A DNA stretch of 64,000 nt, taken from NCBI GenBank assembly GCA_037440405.1, contig JBBIUE010000004.1, positions 1-64,000 of the forward strand. The letters are read 5' to 3'. The notes beneath the pieces were generated by a model that searched no databases, had not been told where the DNA came from, and saw only the letters and a list, made by a program, of their open reading frames with translations. How positions within the stretch are numbered: the first letter of the stretch is position 1; every line of letters starts with the position of its first letter. Positions 44,275-54,583 of the stretch are shown here, piece by piece. The position numbers and the translations under genes are program-made. This DNA comes from JANMGV01 sp037440405 (GTDB lineage Bacteria; Planctomycetota; Planctomycetia; Pirellulales; Pirellulaceae).

Positions 44275-46301
44275 TACCATCGAGCGCGAACCACTGGCAG
44301 AAACGAAAATCGACGGCGGTGATTCTGGCCGCCGTCCTTTGGCTTTCGACCGGCTGCTCGTTATTGAGCCGTCTTCAGTTGGTGTTCACCTATGACACCC
44401 TAACTCTGGCGGCACCTTTGTATGAGATCTTGGCCGCTCCCGATCATCAGGCACTTCTTTTTGTGCTGACAGCGACTGCAATAGCTTTTTCGGCGATTCG
44501 TGCAGCGAGAAAGCGATCCGAGTATTTTCCCAGCGGACTGATCTGTCTTTTCGTCGCAAGTTTCCCTCTCTTCATGGCCATTGCCCGATCAGTCAGTTTG
44601 CCTATGATGCCGGCTTCCATTTGGGAGTTGATTTGGTTCGCGTCATTTTCAGGCATGGCGGTGGCGAAATTTGCTAGTTCCGACGAACCATTGCGCGTCC
44701 ATGATTCAGGGAAGACTCGTAACCAATGGACCAATCATGGATGCACTGCATTCGTGCTTCTCGCTTCATGCATGGCGACACTCTGGTGGTTTGGGCAGAG
44801 CCAGCGTTCCTACTTGAATTTTGAATTGGGATTTAACGACTTTGGGCACTTCATGCAGCGTGTGGCGAATTCGGCGGAGGGGCGCGGACTGCTCCTCGAA
44901 AGTCCAGTGCTGCCACCTTTTTGGGACCATTTCAATCCAGGTTTGTTGTTGCTCGTCCCTTTCTGGAAATTGTGGCCGCACGTCGAATGGATCTTTGCTA
45001 TTCAAGCGGGATGTTTGGCAATGTCTGCGATACTGGTTTATTCGATCACCAAACGAAATGGACTGGCCCCACAGACCGGCTTGTGTTGGGCGTGCGTCTG
45101 GCTATTGCAACCTTCTTTGGGGCAGATGAATCTGGCATACACCTACGGATGGCACCCGATCTCGATGGCGATTCCGTTCCTGCTCGGGGCGTATCGACTT
45201 CAAATGAGTGGTCAAGGTGGATTCGCTTTGGCATCACTGGTGCTTGCCATGTCGTTTGAGGAAGGTGTCATTGCTGTGGTTGGCTGTTTTGCTGCGGCGA
45301 TGGGATTGAGGGCTATGTGGATGGAGCGAACGTCGGACAAGAAAGTGATGGAACTTCACGGCATCGAGAGACTACGGCCGGCCGTGTGGTTTCGATTGTT
45401 CTTGGCGAGTGCGATCACTTTCGTCATCGTCTATCGATTCAGCGGACTGGCCGAATTCCAAACGGCGCGTTTTGCATCGCTGGGAACAACGCCGTTGCAA
45501 ATCCTGTTATCTCCTTTTTTGCGGCCCGGAGTTTTTTGGCATGATTTCTTTCGTGAACGGAACTTCATTTTCACGATGCTGCTCTGCGTTCCGCTTTTCC
45601 TTCCGGCGTTATGGCGATCGCATTGGCATCTGCTAGCGATATCCTTGCCGATGGGAGTACTTTGGTTGTGGCAACACTTGCCGGCGCAAAGCATCGCTTT
45701 TCAGTATTCAAGCACGCTCCTTCCTGTATTGATCTTGGCAGCGATCGACGGAGGAATGAGGAAGGGCGTAACAACGCAAAGGAATCGAATGGCGATTCTG
45801 AGCAAGGTGTTTTGCGGTGGAAGTTCGACAAGCTGCTCTATAGGCGCTGTTCTAACTTGTTGGGTCCTCAGCTTCTACGTGGGGCAGATGCCATGGAGTC
45901 GCCCAACGTTGCCCGAAGTAACGGCGAAGACGTACGGTCTGGGTGAACCTACACCGAGGCGGTATGATCGCGAGGACGGAACCTGGCTTCATCGCCAGAT
46001 CGACCGAGTGCGAGCCGATCGACCTCGCGTTCTTGCGACTGGACGGATTGCGTCGCATTTCGTGGGCATGCCGGACATCGAAACGGTAGGACAATTCTGG
46101 CAGCGTTATGAACAGCTGGCGTCTCTTGATGACGCTGGAGGATCGCCAGTTCGCCGATTCGATATTGTGATTGTTGATTTGTTGGAATCGTTTCAGCAAT
46201 CGAAGGAAGAAACGAGTCGACTCGTTCAAGAGGCACTGAAAAATGGTTTTATACAAACGGAAAACCGCTTCGATATCGTTTTTCTCAGTAGAAGTCGGTG
46301 A
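44271..46301 (+). CDS. DUF2079-family integral membrane protein
   Basis: A protein of about 676 residues with around 11 membrane helices. The family marker NFELGFNDFGHFMQ (like N-x-DLG-x-DQ) occurs after the fifth helix, followed by HFNPGLLLLVPFW and AYTYGWHPISMA. The fold is of the GT-C glycosyltransferase type, so it may use a polyprenyl-phosphate sugar, but this is inference from topology. The C-terminal 150 residues are soluble and probably periplasmic. No ATG fits; TTG 44271 overlaps the esterase stop as TTGA, which suggests coupling. TTG codons at 44241 and 44259 are alternatives. Confidence 0.8.
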   Translation: MIPSSANHWQKRKSTAVILAAVLWLSTGCSLLSRLQLVFTYDTLTLAAPLYEILAAPDHQALLFVLTATAIAFSAIRAARKRSEYFPSGLICLFVASFPLFMAIARSVSLPMMPASIWELIWFASFSGMAVAKFASSDEPLRVHDSGKTRNQWTNHGCTAFVLLASCMATLWWFGQSQRSYLNFELGFNDFGHFMQRVANSAEGRGLLLESPVLPPFWDHFNPGLLLLVPFWKLWPHVEWIFAIQAGCLAMSAILVYSITKRNGLAPQTGLCWACVWLLQPSLGQMNLAYTYGWHPISMAIPFLLGAYRLQMSGQGGFALASLVLAMSFEEGVIAVVGCFAAAMGLRAMWMERTSDKKVMELHGIERLRPAVWFRLFLASAITFVIVYRFSGLAEFQTARFASLGTTPLQILLSPFLRPGVFWHDFFRERNFIFTMLLCVPLFLPALWRSHWHLLAISLPMGVLWLWQHLPAQSIAFQYSSTLLPVLILAAIDGGMRKGVTTQRNRMAILSKVFCGGSSTSCSIGAVLTCWVLSFYVGQMPWSRPTLPEVTAKTYGLGEPTPRRYDREDGTWLHRQIDRVRADRPRVLATGRIASHFVGMPDIETVGQFWQRYEQLASLDDAGGSPVRRFDIVIVDLLESFQQSKEETSRLVQEALKNGFIQTENRFDIVFLSRSR

Positions 46302-46570
46302 GCTTTCGACTACCGGATTTTCAGAATGAGCGTAAAATGAACTCATCGTGTGAGGCGAACGGCATGTGAGCATCTATCTGCCCGATACGTTACAGGGGAA
46401 CAGACGTTCATCCTACGTCCAGGCAGCGTTATGATTGGGGAAACCATTCTCATCTGCCTCTCGCATCCAGTTCCTTGGAATCGGTCGATGAACCGATACT
46501 CCTCTTGCAGGATTGATTTCTAGCCCGCAATTATCAGAGCGTGATCGGAACGAGGGAGACAAGAATCGAG

Positions 46571-47356
46571 ATGCTTGCCAAACGAGTGATACCTTGTCTC
46601 GACGTTGATCGCGGTCGCGTCGTGAAGGGAACGAAGTTTGTCGAGCTTCGAGATGCGGGTGACCCGGTCGAGGTCGCGTTACGTTACGAAAACGAGGGTG
46701 CGGACGAGCTGGTTTTTCTCGATATCACTGCCAGCCATGAAGCTCGTTCGATTATGATAGAGGTGGTTCGTCGGACAGCGGAAGTGGTTTTCATGCCGCT
46801 GACCGTTGGCGGCGGAATAAATTCGTTGGAACAGATTCGGGAACTGCTTCGGGCGGGTTGCGACAAAGTATCGCTGAATTCTGCAGCTTGTCGCGATCCT
46901 GAGTTCGTTCGACGCGCGGCAGATCGGTTTGGTAGTCAATGCATCGTTGTGAACATCGATCCGAAACGAATTCCAGGAGACAGCGGTGAACGATGGGAAG
47001 TTTTCAGTCACGGTGGGCGCGTTTCGACGGGACTCGAAGCAGTCGCTTGGGCGAGGCAAGTCGAATCGCTTGGCGCCGGAGAAATCGTGCTGACCTGCAT
47101 GGATCGCGACGGAACAAAAGATGGTTACGACATAGAGATGACGAGAACGATTAGCGAAGCGGTATCGATTCCCGTCGTTGCAAGCGGCGGTGCGGGACGG
47201 CCCGAGCATCTAGCCGATGTCATCGAGCTTGGAAAGGCCGATGCGGCGCTCGCGGCAAGCATTTTTCACTTCGGCGAATTCACTATTTTGGAAACGAAAC
47301 AGCTTATGCAGCGGCGAGGAATTGCAGTACGCATTCCTCAGCTTGCGAATCACTGA
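46571..47356 (+). CDS. hisF: Imidazole glycerol phosphate synthase cyclase subunit HisF
   Basis: A 261-residue TIM barrel that makes imidazole glycerol phosphate and AICAR from PRFAR and ammonia delivered by HisH, in histidine synthesis. Catalytic Asp residues are in IPCLDVDRGRVVKG and CMDRDGTKDGYD. Phosphate-binding loops LTVGGGI and VVASGGAG are present. ATG 46571 gives the family start MLAKRVIPCLDV. No other his gene is in the window. The pilT-like gene starts 16 bases downstream. Confidence 0.96.
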   Translation: MLAKRVIPCLDVDRGRVVKGTKFVELRDAGDPVEVALRYENEGADELVFLDITASHEARSIMIEVVRRTAEVVFMPLTVGGGINSLEQIRELLRAGCDKVSLNSAACRDPEFVRRAADRFGSQCIVVNIDPKRIPGDSGERWEVFSHGGRVSTGLEAVAWARQVESLGAGEIVLTCMDRDGTKDGYDIEMTRTISEAVSIPVVASGGAGRPEHLADVIELGKADAALAASIFHFGEFTILETKQLMQRRGIAVRIPQLANH

Positions 47357-47372
47357 GAAGGAAGTTTCATTT

Positions 47373-48548
47373 ATGGCGGCACCAGAACGAGATAATTCCG
47401 TTGCGTCCTCGATCGATCGATTGACCAGTTCGCTGCTCCAAAAGCGAAAGGAACTGGAAGTCGATAAGATTTTTCGCGCCCTGGTCAAGTTGGAGGGGAG
47501 CGACTTGCACATGAAGGTCGGCAATCCTCCGATTGTTCGTGTGCATGGTGAACTTCGACCGTTAAATCGTCCTCCCATCGATAATGAAGAGATGGTGCGT
47601 TTGTTGGTTCCGATGTTGGACGATCGAGCTAGGCGAATCTTTGAAGAGGATGGGGGGGCCGACTTCGCCTATGTCGTCGACGTTGATGGCGTCAATTGGC
47701 GGTTCCGCGTGAACATGCTCAAGCAGTTGGGCAAGATCGGCTTGGTCGCACGCCGCGTCAACAACCACATTCCGAATTTTGAAGGGCTACACTTGCCTCC
47801 AATCATGGAGGAGCTTTGTAAGTATGACCAGGGCATGATTTTGCTTGCCGGCGTGACGGGATCCGGAAAAAGCACGACCATCGCCTCGATGTTGAATTGG
47901 ATCAACCGGAACTATCGAAAGCACGTCTTGACCTTGGAGGATCCGATCGAGTTTGTGTTCACCGAGGACAAGTGCTTGATCAACCAGCGCGAAGTTGGCA
48001 TGGATGTTCGCAATTTCGAGATCGGAATGAAACACGCGGTGCGCGAAGACCCGGACATCATTTTGGTTGGTGAGATGCGCGACCAAGAGACTTTTATGAC
48101 GGCTATCCACGCCGCCGAAACAGGACATCTCGTTTTTGGCACGATTCATGCCTCGAGCTCTCCTACAACGATTGGTCGAATCCTCGACCTGTTCCCGGAA
48201 GAAATGCACGGTGCCATTCGCAATGCGATTGCCTTTAACATGAAGGGGATCATCGCCCAGAAACTGCTAAGGTCAATCAAGCCGGGAGTTGGACGAGTGC
48301 CGACTTGCGAGATCATGACGTTTACCCCAATGATTCGAAAACTGGTTCTCGAAGGCCATGACGAAAAGCTTGGAGATGCCATCCGGATCGGTGCCGCTGA
48401 AGGGATGCAAGATTTTACAATGAGTCTGAAACAGCTTGTCGATGAAGAATTGATCGACCGCCCGACCGCGTTCGAAGTCGCTCCAAACAAGGATGCCTTG
48501 AAAATGGCGCTCAAGGGCATCAACGTCAGCCAGCCAGGCATCATCTAG
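47373..48548 (+). CDS. pilT: Type IV pilus retraction-type ATPase PilT
   Basis: A 391-residue secretion ATPase. The N-terminal PAS-like domain is LVKLEGSDLHMKVGNPPIVRVHGEL, then Walker A LLAGVTGSGKSTTIASM, Asp box TLEDPIEFV, Walker B DPDIILVGEMRD, the His box HLVFGTIHASS, and an AIRNAIAFNMKGIIAQKL segment typical of PilT. GAAEGMQDF is close to the PilT AIRAGAxxGMxTFD region. Such ATPases retract or assemble pili. ATG 47373 has GAAGGAAG upstream. It is followed by the degenerate PilB-like gene, so it may power a related machine rather than classical twitching. Confidence 0.93.
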   Translation: MAAPERDNSVASSIDRLTSSLLQKRKELEVDKIFRALVKLEGSDLHMKVGNPPIVRVHGELRPLNRPPIDNEEMVRLLVPMLDDRARRIFEEDGGADFAYVVDVDGVNWRFRVNMLKQLGKIGLVARRVNNHIPNFEGLHLPPIMEELCKYDQGMILLAGVTGSGKSTTIASMLNWINRNYRKHVLTLEDPIEFVFTEDKCLINQREVGMDVRNFEIGMKHAVREDPDIILVGEMRDQETFMTAIHAAETGHLVFGTIHASSSPTTIGRILDLFPEEMHGAIRNAIAFNMKGIIAQKLLRSIKPGVGRVPTCEIMTFTPMIRKLVLEGHDEKLGDAIRIGAAEGMQDFTMSLKQLVDEELIDRPTAFEVAPNKDALKMALKGINVSQPGII

Positions 48549-48692
48549 ATCATTGCAAACTTGCTGTGTCCCTCTCGTCGCGTTTTGCAATCAGGGTGGC
48601 CAGACTAAAATAGATGGCGATCGTTTCGCGGTCCGATTGTTGAAAATGAAGGTGTTTGATTCGAACCCCATGGAATTTTGAGAACTTGAGTT

Positions 48693-50045
48693 ATGGCGAC
48701 GAAAAAGAAACCGGAAAAAGCGGGTTTGGATCCTCTGGCTGCTCCCGCTATTCCGATCGACTACAAATTAAGTGCGTACAGCAAGGACGAGGCGCAGGGG
48801 GTGATGATTGCCGTTCGCCAGCTTCCCGGGCACACCATTGCTTCGGGTTTGTTGGCGAAAGCCCTTACCGAACGGGTTGACCGCATCCTAATGGATTTCA
48901 CGGCGCAGGGAGTGGCGATTCGATTTCGAGTCGATGGCGTATGGGAGGCGATGCCTCCGCTCGATCGTGCCATGGGCGATTCGACACTTGTCGTCTTCAA
49001 GCGTATGAGCGGCATGAATCCAACGGAACGCCGCGCAAAACAAGTGGGTAAGTTTGGTGCAGTTGCAGCAGGTACTGACTGGATCATCGAGTGCATGAGT
49101 CAAGGCGTACCGACGGGTGAGCGAGTCTTGATCACCATCGATCCAAAAAAGGTCGTTCTCAAAACGCTGACCGACTTGGGTATGCGCGAGAAGATGCAGG
49201 AGTCGTTGAAGTCCTATTTGAATGGGAATAACGGGATCGCCGTCATCAGCGGGCCGCCGGGGCACGGTTTGCCGACAACTTGGCGAGTTGCTTTGGAAGC
49301 CGCCGATAAATTCGTTCGCGACTACGTCTCCTTTGAAGATAAAGCTGACCCGGATCCGGAAATCATCAACGTGACGAAGAACGTCATAGATCTGGCTGGA
49401 GGACAGAACCCGGTTCAGATCTTAGAGAAAGCGCTGTTGAAACAGCCAGATTGCATCATCGTGAGTAAATTCTTCCCGCCAACATTTATGGAAATGGTGC
49501 TCGCAGAGATTCAAAATCACGGCAAGCACGCCATTTTGAAAGTCGGAGCCACCGATGCTGCTGACGCAATCATTCAATTGATCACGACCTATAAAAAGCA
49601 AGTCAAAGATATTCTCGGCAAATTGCAGGTCGTGTTGAATCAGCGATTGGTCCGACGACTGTGCGAAAAATGTCGGCAGCCGCTGGCACCGTCGCCTCAA
49701 CTCTTGCAGAACCTTGGAATTCCGGCGGGCCGCGTGCGGCAGTTGTATCAGCCATTCATTTTGCCCCCTCCTGAGCAAAGGGTCGACGCCAAGGGGAACC
49801 CGATTGAGATTCCCATTTGCCCCCGATGCAAAGGGCGCGGATACTATGGCCGGATGGCCATTTTTGAGTTATTGGTTGTCAACGACGCCATTCGAAAAAC
49901 GATCCTCAAGAACCCGACAGCCGAAGCCATTCGCACGGAAGCTCTTCGACAGGGGCACAGCAGCTTCAAAGAGGAATGTATACTCGCGTTCGCGCTCGGC
50001 CATACTTCTTATCAAGAACTTCAGAGAATGCTGCAGGGGAAGTAA
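48693..50045 (+). CDS. PilB/GspE-like protein with degraded ATPase motifs
   Basis: A 450-residue relative of type II secretion/type IV pilus ATPases. The overall layout is normal: an N-terminal domain, a RecA-like core, then CEKCRQPL ... CPRCKGRGYYGRMAIFELLVV, the zinc-binding hallmark of PilB/GspE. However, the P-loop reads GPPGHGLPTTW in place of GPTGSGKTTT, so the Lys is missing. The Walker B region PDCIIVSKFFPPTF lacks the VGEIRD Glu, and the Asp box reads VSFEDKADPD. It is therefore probably unable to hydrolyse ATP and may be a structural partner of the intact PilT-like protein upstream. Confidence 0.85.
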   Translation: MATKKKPEKAGLDPLAAPAIPIDYKLSAYSKDEAQGVMIAVRQLPGHTIASGLLAKALTERVDRILMDFTAQGVAIRFRVDGVWEAMPPLDRAMGDSTLVVFKRMSGMNPTERRAKQVGKFGAVAAGTDWIIECMSQGVPTGERVLITIDPKKVVLKTLTDLGMREKMQESLKSYLNGNNGIAVISGPPGHGLPTTWRVALEAADKFVRDYVSFEDKADPDPEIINVTKNVIDLAGGQNPVQILEKALLKQPDCIIVSKFFPPTFMEMVLAEIQNHGKHAILKVGATDAADAIIQLITTYKKQVKDILGKLQVVLNQRLVRRLCEKCRQPLAPSPQLLQNLGIPAGRVRQLYQPFILPPPEQRVDAKGNPIEIPICPRCKGRGYYGRMAIFELLVVNDAIRKTILKNPTAEAIRTEALRQGHSSFKEECILAFALGHTSYQELQRMLQGK

Positions 50046-50133
50046 ACTTTTACGCGGTGAGACACGTAGTTCGCAATTGGTAGGCATTGCGATTTGCGAT
50101 CAACGAAAATTCACCGCCTTATCTTCGGAGAAC

Positions 50134-50853
50134 ATGGTCATGACGAACATCACAATTAATTCTGAGTACGATCCCGAACTCGCTGGTCCAGAAATGCAGT
50201 TTTCGCCACTCGCATTGGCAGCGTTTTGCTTCGGACTTCTAAGCGTTTTTGCTTTGGTCTCGGTCAAGATGTCGATTCTCGGAGTCTTGGCCGTGATTCT
50301 CGGGTTTCTTCCTCTCATTTCGGCAAATCGGTGGAATCTGTCGAGCCGTTCGATCATGTTGGCGCTCATTGCGACCTCGTGTGGACTTTGCTTCACTTGT
50401 TGGTCATTCGCTCGTCAGCAACTTTTTAATCAACGTCTGGAGCGCCAAGCAATCACGTTCGCTCTGGATTACTTCGAAATTCTTAAGCGAGGTGACTTGG
50501 ACTTGGCCTTTCGAATGGGGATGGATCTTGACAGGCTCGATAATGCCGAGAAAGAAGATCCGAGCATGTACAACACGGTGGAAGCTGCACAGATCACGCG
50601 GTCCGGATTTGTCAATAACCCAGCCAGGCGCGAGGTCACGGATCGTGGTGCTCTTGGAGACTGGCAGTTCGTAAGATCGACCGGTGTCCGGAAGGAAGCA
50701 CAAGGGTACTTTGTACGTCTGGTCTTTCAAGACAAGTCCAAAAGTAATCCTCGTTCCGTTGCCATCATGATGATGCGAGAGAACGCTAGGAAAGACGAAA
50801 CGAAGATGTATTATTGGTCGATCGCAGGAATGGAATTGGAAGACCAAGCGTAA
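50134..50853 (+). CDS. Hypothetical membrane protein
   Basis: A 239-residue protein with two or three N-terminal membrane helices (LALAAFCFGLLSVFALVSV, SILGVLAVILGFLPLISA, SIMLALIATSCGLCFTCWSFA) and a soluble C-terminal domain of about 150 residues (ALDYFEILKRGDLDLAFRMG). The latter is likely outside the cytoplasm and has a look reminiscent of DUF4190/nuclear-transport-factor-like sensors, but I cannot name a family. ATG 50134 with CGGAG upstream is used; ATG 50140 is possible. It is between the PilB-like gene and putA on the same strand. Confidence 0.7.
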   Translation: MVMTNITINSEYDPELAGPEMQFSPLALAAFCFGLLSVFALVSVKMSILGVLAVILGFLPLISANRWNLSSRSIMLALIATSCGLCFTCWSFARQQLFNQRLERQAITFALDYFEILKRGDLDLAFRMGMDLDRLDNAEKEDPSMYNTVEAAQITRSGFVNNPARREVTDRGALGDWQFVRSTGVRKEAQGYFVRLVFQDKSKSNPRSVAIMMMRENARKDETKMYYWSIAGMELEDQA

Positions 50854-50869
50854 TCAACGACAGATTCTC

Positions 50870-53800
50870 ATGAACAAAATCTCCGGTTCGGACGGTACGC
50901 TGACAACTACCCCTATTGGTTGTTTTGACCGATGGCTGCGCGAGAACGAATCTCTGAAGGAGGTACCTTCCGAATCGAGGCGGGTCGAAGCAGCTTTGGA
51001 ACTTGCAAAGCTGCTCCAAGAGCGAGCGATGGAGTTGCAAACGCCGGCAGAACGTCGCCAGCAGGCTGAATTGGATCGAATGATCCAGCATCCACAGGAT
51101 AAAGCGACTCTGATGCAGATGACCGATCAGGGGTTCCGAAGCAATTCGGCGGATCGGATCGTCGACCAGATGGTACACATTCTCGACGTGCAAGGGGTGC
51201 CTCGATTCTTTAGTCCATTTGATCGAACGCTGCTGAAGGGATTTCAGAGCTTCGGAGAATATCTGCCTGGAGTCGCTGTCCCTTTAGTCAAGGAGAAGAT
51301 GCGCAAAGAGACCGCCAACGTCATTCTGCCAGCGGAACGAGACATGCTCTGCCACCATTTGATGGAACGGCGAAGCGATGGGCTAAGAATGAACGTCAAC
51401 TTTCTGGGTGAAGCCATTTTAGGAGAACAGGAAGCTCGCCGTCGCCTCGAAAATTATCTCGAGGCATTGCAATGGCCCGCGATCGAATGCGTCTCCGTCA
51501 AGATTTCCACCCTCTACTCACAGATTTCGACAATTGCCCGCCGTAATACTGTTGATGTCTTATGCGATCGACTCGAATTGCTGTATCGTGCTGCCGCCAA
51601 GGAATCGTATCAAAAAGCAGATGGGGAGTCTGTTCCCAAATTTGTCTACTTGGATATGGAAGAATATCGAGACATGAGGCTGACCGCCGAGGCCTTCATG
51701 AAGACATTGGATCGCCACGGACTAGAGCGAGTCATGGCTGGCATTGCACTGCAGGCTTACATACCGGATTCCTTTCTTGTGCAACAGGAACTAACGGAAT
51801 GGGCGATCCGTCGCATGCAGCGAGGCGGGACGCCAGCGACGATTCGAATTGTCAAAGGTGCCAACATGGAAATGGAGAGAGTCGAAGCCTCTCTTCGAGG
51901 TTGGCCACAAGCTCCCTACAAGCAAAAGATCGAAAGCGACGCCAATTTCAAACGCATGCTCCACTACGGCATGAAGACCGAGAACTTGGCAGCGGTTCGG
52001 CTCGGCATCGCTTCGCACAATTTGTTCGATATGGCCTACGCTTTCACGCTGGCGTACCTAAGTCAGGCATTCGATCAGGTGCAATTCGAAATGCTGGAGG
52101 GCATGGCGAACCACCAGCGCCGTGCTCTTCAGGAACTTTGTCGGAATGTCCTTCTTTATGCACCCGCCTGTCGCCGCGAGGAATTCATCAACGCGATCGG
52201 TTACTTGATTCGTCGGCTCGATGAAAACACGGGCCCCGACAACTTTCTTCGTCATGCGTTCAAGATCAAAGCCGAAAGTGGGACTTGGAAACGACTGGAG
52301 AATGGATTCTTGCAGTCGCTGAACATGTCTGAAGAAGTTGCTTTGACTCCGAGGAGAACACAGAACCGAAATCAACCGCCGCTCCAGCCTCCTGCTCCAA
52401 CACGTTGGCAAGACTATGTGAACGAACCGGACTCTGATTTCTCCCTACCGCACAACGGAGCTTGGGCCGAACAGATAATCGCTTCCTGGGAACCGCGACA
52501 TGATGCCCATTGCACGGTAATTCCACTCAGCCTTGGTTCAGGTGAAGAAGCGGGGAATGGAGCTGAGTTTCGTTCGATGGATCCGTCTCGGCCCGGCGTG
52601 GTGGTGGCCTTGTACAATCAGGCATCCCCAGAGCAGATTAGTCGAGCCGTGGATGATGCCAACCGCGACGATGCTGGCTGGCGTCATTGGCCCGCCGAAG
52701 ATCGTTACCGAATTCTTCGCCAAGTTGCTCAGGAGATTCGGGTGGCTCGCGGAGACCTCATTGGAGCCGCTCTGGCGGACGGTGGTAAGACGATTGCCGA
52801 AAGCGATCCCGAAGTGAGTGAAGCCGTCGACTTCGTTGAGTTCTATGCGCGCTGTGCACTTGAATGCCAGCAGCAGGACTTAGGTTGCCAGCCCATGGGG
52901 ATCGTGGTCGTGGTCAGTCCTTGGAATTTTCCGATTGCGATTCCTTGTGGAGGAATTGCTGCAGCGCTGGCGATGGGGAACTCGGTCATCCTCAAACCGG
53001 CATCGGACACGGTCCTTCCGGCTTGGGTGCTCTGTGAATGCTTTTGGCGCGCAGGTGTTCCTAGGTCCGCTCTGCAATTCTTACCCTGTTCAGGGACGGC
53101 TGCCGGCGATTATCTCCTGCCACGTCCCGAGGTGGGGACCGTGATCCTGACTGGCGGGACGGAAACGGCTAAACGCATGTTGAGGAAAACGCCGAAGCTG
53201 CGGTTATTGGCAGAGACCGGTGGCAAGAATGCGACGATCGTCAGTAGTTTAAGCGATCGAGACTTGGCAATTAAAAACGTTCTTCACTCTGCGTTTTCGC
53301 ACAGCGGGCAGAAATGTAGTGCGACTTCGCTGCTGCTCCTTGAAGAAGAAGTTTTTCACGATAGCTCATTTCGAGATCAGCTTGCGGATGCTGCTGCGAG
53401 CCTACAGGTCGGCAGCGCATGGGATTTATCGACTAAGATGGGGCCGCTCATTCGTCCTCCAGAAGGCGATCTCCTTCGTGGCCTGAAGGTGCTTGAGCAT
53501 GGCGAATTTTGGGTCAATTTGCCGACGACTCGAGAATCGAACCCCTGTTTGTTTACACCAGGAATCAAGTGGAACGTTTCTCGTGGAAGCTTTACGCACA
53601 CGACCGAACTGTTCGGCCCCGTACTCGGAGTCATGAAGTACAAGAAGCTTGGAGAAGCGATCGAGAGCGTCAATGAAACAGGTTACGGTTTGACGAGCGG
53701 TTTAGAGACCTTGGATGACCGGGAGCAAAAAATTTGGAAGGAGCGAATTCGTGCAGGTAATCTGTACATCAATCGCCCGACCACGGGAGCGATCGTACTC

Positions 53801-54583
53801 AGACAGCCATTTGGAGGCATGGGTAAAAGCGCGTTTGGACCGGGTATCAAAGCCGGAGGCCCCAACTATGTTATCCCACTTGGGAATTTCTCTGCAAATG
53901 CCCGACCTCTGAAACCAGGATCGCTGCCTGAGATTGAATTGCTGAAATCCTTATTGTCGAGTCTGGGACGTCCAACTGCCCGATCGCGATTCTTGGCCCT
54001 TCCCGATAACAAGGAAACGCAACTTCAGTTTCTGATTTCGTCCATCATCAGTTTTGATCAGTTCGCGCGCGACGAGATTCGAACTGTTCAAGACCATGTG
54101 CGACTGCTGGGCCAAGATAACCTGCGTCGTTTCTTGCCCATGAAGCAGCTTCGCTACCGCATCTCAGCGAACGATGCTCCATGGATGGTGTTCGCTGTAT
54201 GCGCCGCCGCAGTGGCGTGCGGTTCGAGAATCATTGTGAGTCATGCGGAGGGAGTCCACTTCGATACGCTGCAGCTTCTGGAAGATGTCACCCATGATTG
54301 GGCGGGTCGCATGGAAATGATCGAAGAGGATGAGGATCAATTGGTTCAAGCCATTTTGAATGGACAAGTGGACCGCCTTCGTATTTTGGATGCAGACAGC
54401 GTGAGTGATCGCGTGAGGCAAGCAGCCTTCGAAGCTCATATCCACCTTGCGGATCGACCGCTTTCGCTGCACGGACGAATCGAGTTGCTCTGGTATGTCG
54501 AAGAGCAGAGCCTTTCTTTCGACTACCATCGATATGGGAACTTGGGACTTCGCGGATCGGAATCGAGAGCGGAGCCTCTTTAG
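50870..54583 (+). CDS. putA: Bifunctional proline dehydrogenase / delta-1-pyrroline-5-carboxylate dehydrogenase PutA
   Basis: A 1237-residue enzyme that oxidises proline to glutamate. The N-terminal half is the FAD-dependent barrel (VSVKISTLYSQIS, YLDMEEYRDMRLTAEAF, RIVKGANMEMERVE, RLGIASHNLFD). The C-terminal half is an aldehyde dehydrogenase with SPWNFPIAIPCGGIAAALA, catalytic Glu in LAETGGKNAT, and nucleophile Cys in SGQKCSATS. Channelling between sites is typical of PutA. A final segment of about 230 residues (after NYVIPLGNF) resembles the extra C-terminal domain of long PutA proteins. There is no N-terminal ribbon-helix-helix, so it is not an autorepressor. It starts 16 bases after the membrane protein gene. 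Confidence 0.95.
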   Translation: MNKISGSDGTLTTTPIGCFDRWLRENESLKEVPSESRRVEAALELAKLLQERAMELQTPAERRQQAELDRMIQHPQDKATLMQMTDQGFRSNSADRIVDQMVHILDVQGVPRFFSPFDRTLLKGFQSFGEYLPGVAVPLVKEKMRKETANVILPAERDMLCHHLMERRSDGLRMNVNFLGEAILGEQEARRRLENYLEALQWPAIECVSVKISTLYSQISTIARRNTVDVLCDRLELLYRAAAKESYQKADGESVPKFVYLDMEEYRDMRLTAEAFMKTLDRHGLERVMAGIALQAYIPDSFLVQQELTEWAIRRMQRGGTPATIRIVKGANMEMERVEASLRGWPQAPYKQKIESDANFKRMLHYGMKTENLAAVRLGIASHNLFDMAYAFTLAYLSQAFDQVQFEMLEGMANHQRRALQELCRNVLLYAPACRREEFINAIGYLIRRLDENTGPDNFLRHAFKIKAESGTWKRLENGFLQSLNMSEEVALTPRRTQNRNQPPLQPPAPTRWQDYVNEPDSDFSLPHNGAWAEQIIASWEPRHDAHCTVIPLSLGSGEEAGNGAEFRSMDPSRPGVVVALYNQASPEQISRAVDDANRDDAGWRHWPAEDRYRILRQVAQEIRVARGDLIGAALADGGKTIAESDPEVSEAVDFVEFYARCALECQQQDLGCQPMGIVVVVSPWNFPIAIPCGGIAAALAMGNSVILKPASDTVLPAWVLCECFWRAGVPRSALQFLPCSGTAAGDYLLPRPEVGTVILTGGTETAKRMLRKTPKLRLLAETGGKNATIVSSLSDRDLAIKNVLHSAFSHSGQKCSATSLLLLEEEVFHDSSFRDQLADAAASLQVGSAWDLSTKMGPLIRPPEGDLLRGLKVLEHGEFWVNLPTTRESNPCLFTPGIKWNVSRGSFTHTTELFGPVLGVMKYKKLGEAIESVNETGYGLTSGLETLDDREQKIWKERIRAGNLYINRPTTGAIVLRQPFGGMGKSAFGPGIKAGGPNYVIPLGNFSANARPLKPGSLPEIELLKSLLSSLGRPTARSRFLALPDNKETQLQFLISSIISFDQFARDEIRTVQDHVRLLGQDNLRRFLPMKQLRYRISANDAPWMVFAVCAAAVACGSRIIVSHAEGVHFDTLQLLEDVTHDWAGRMEMIEEDEDQLVQAILNGQVDRLRILDADSVSDRVRQAAFEAHIHLADRPLSLHGRIELLWYVEEQSLSFDYHRYGNLGLRGSESRAEPL

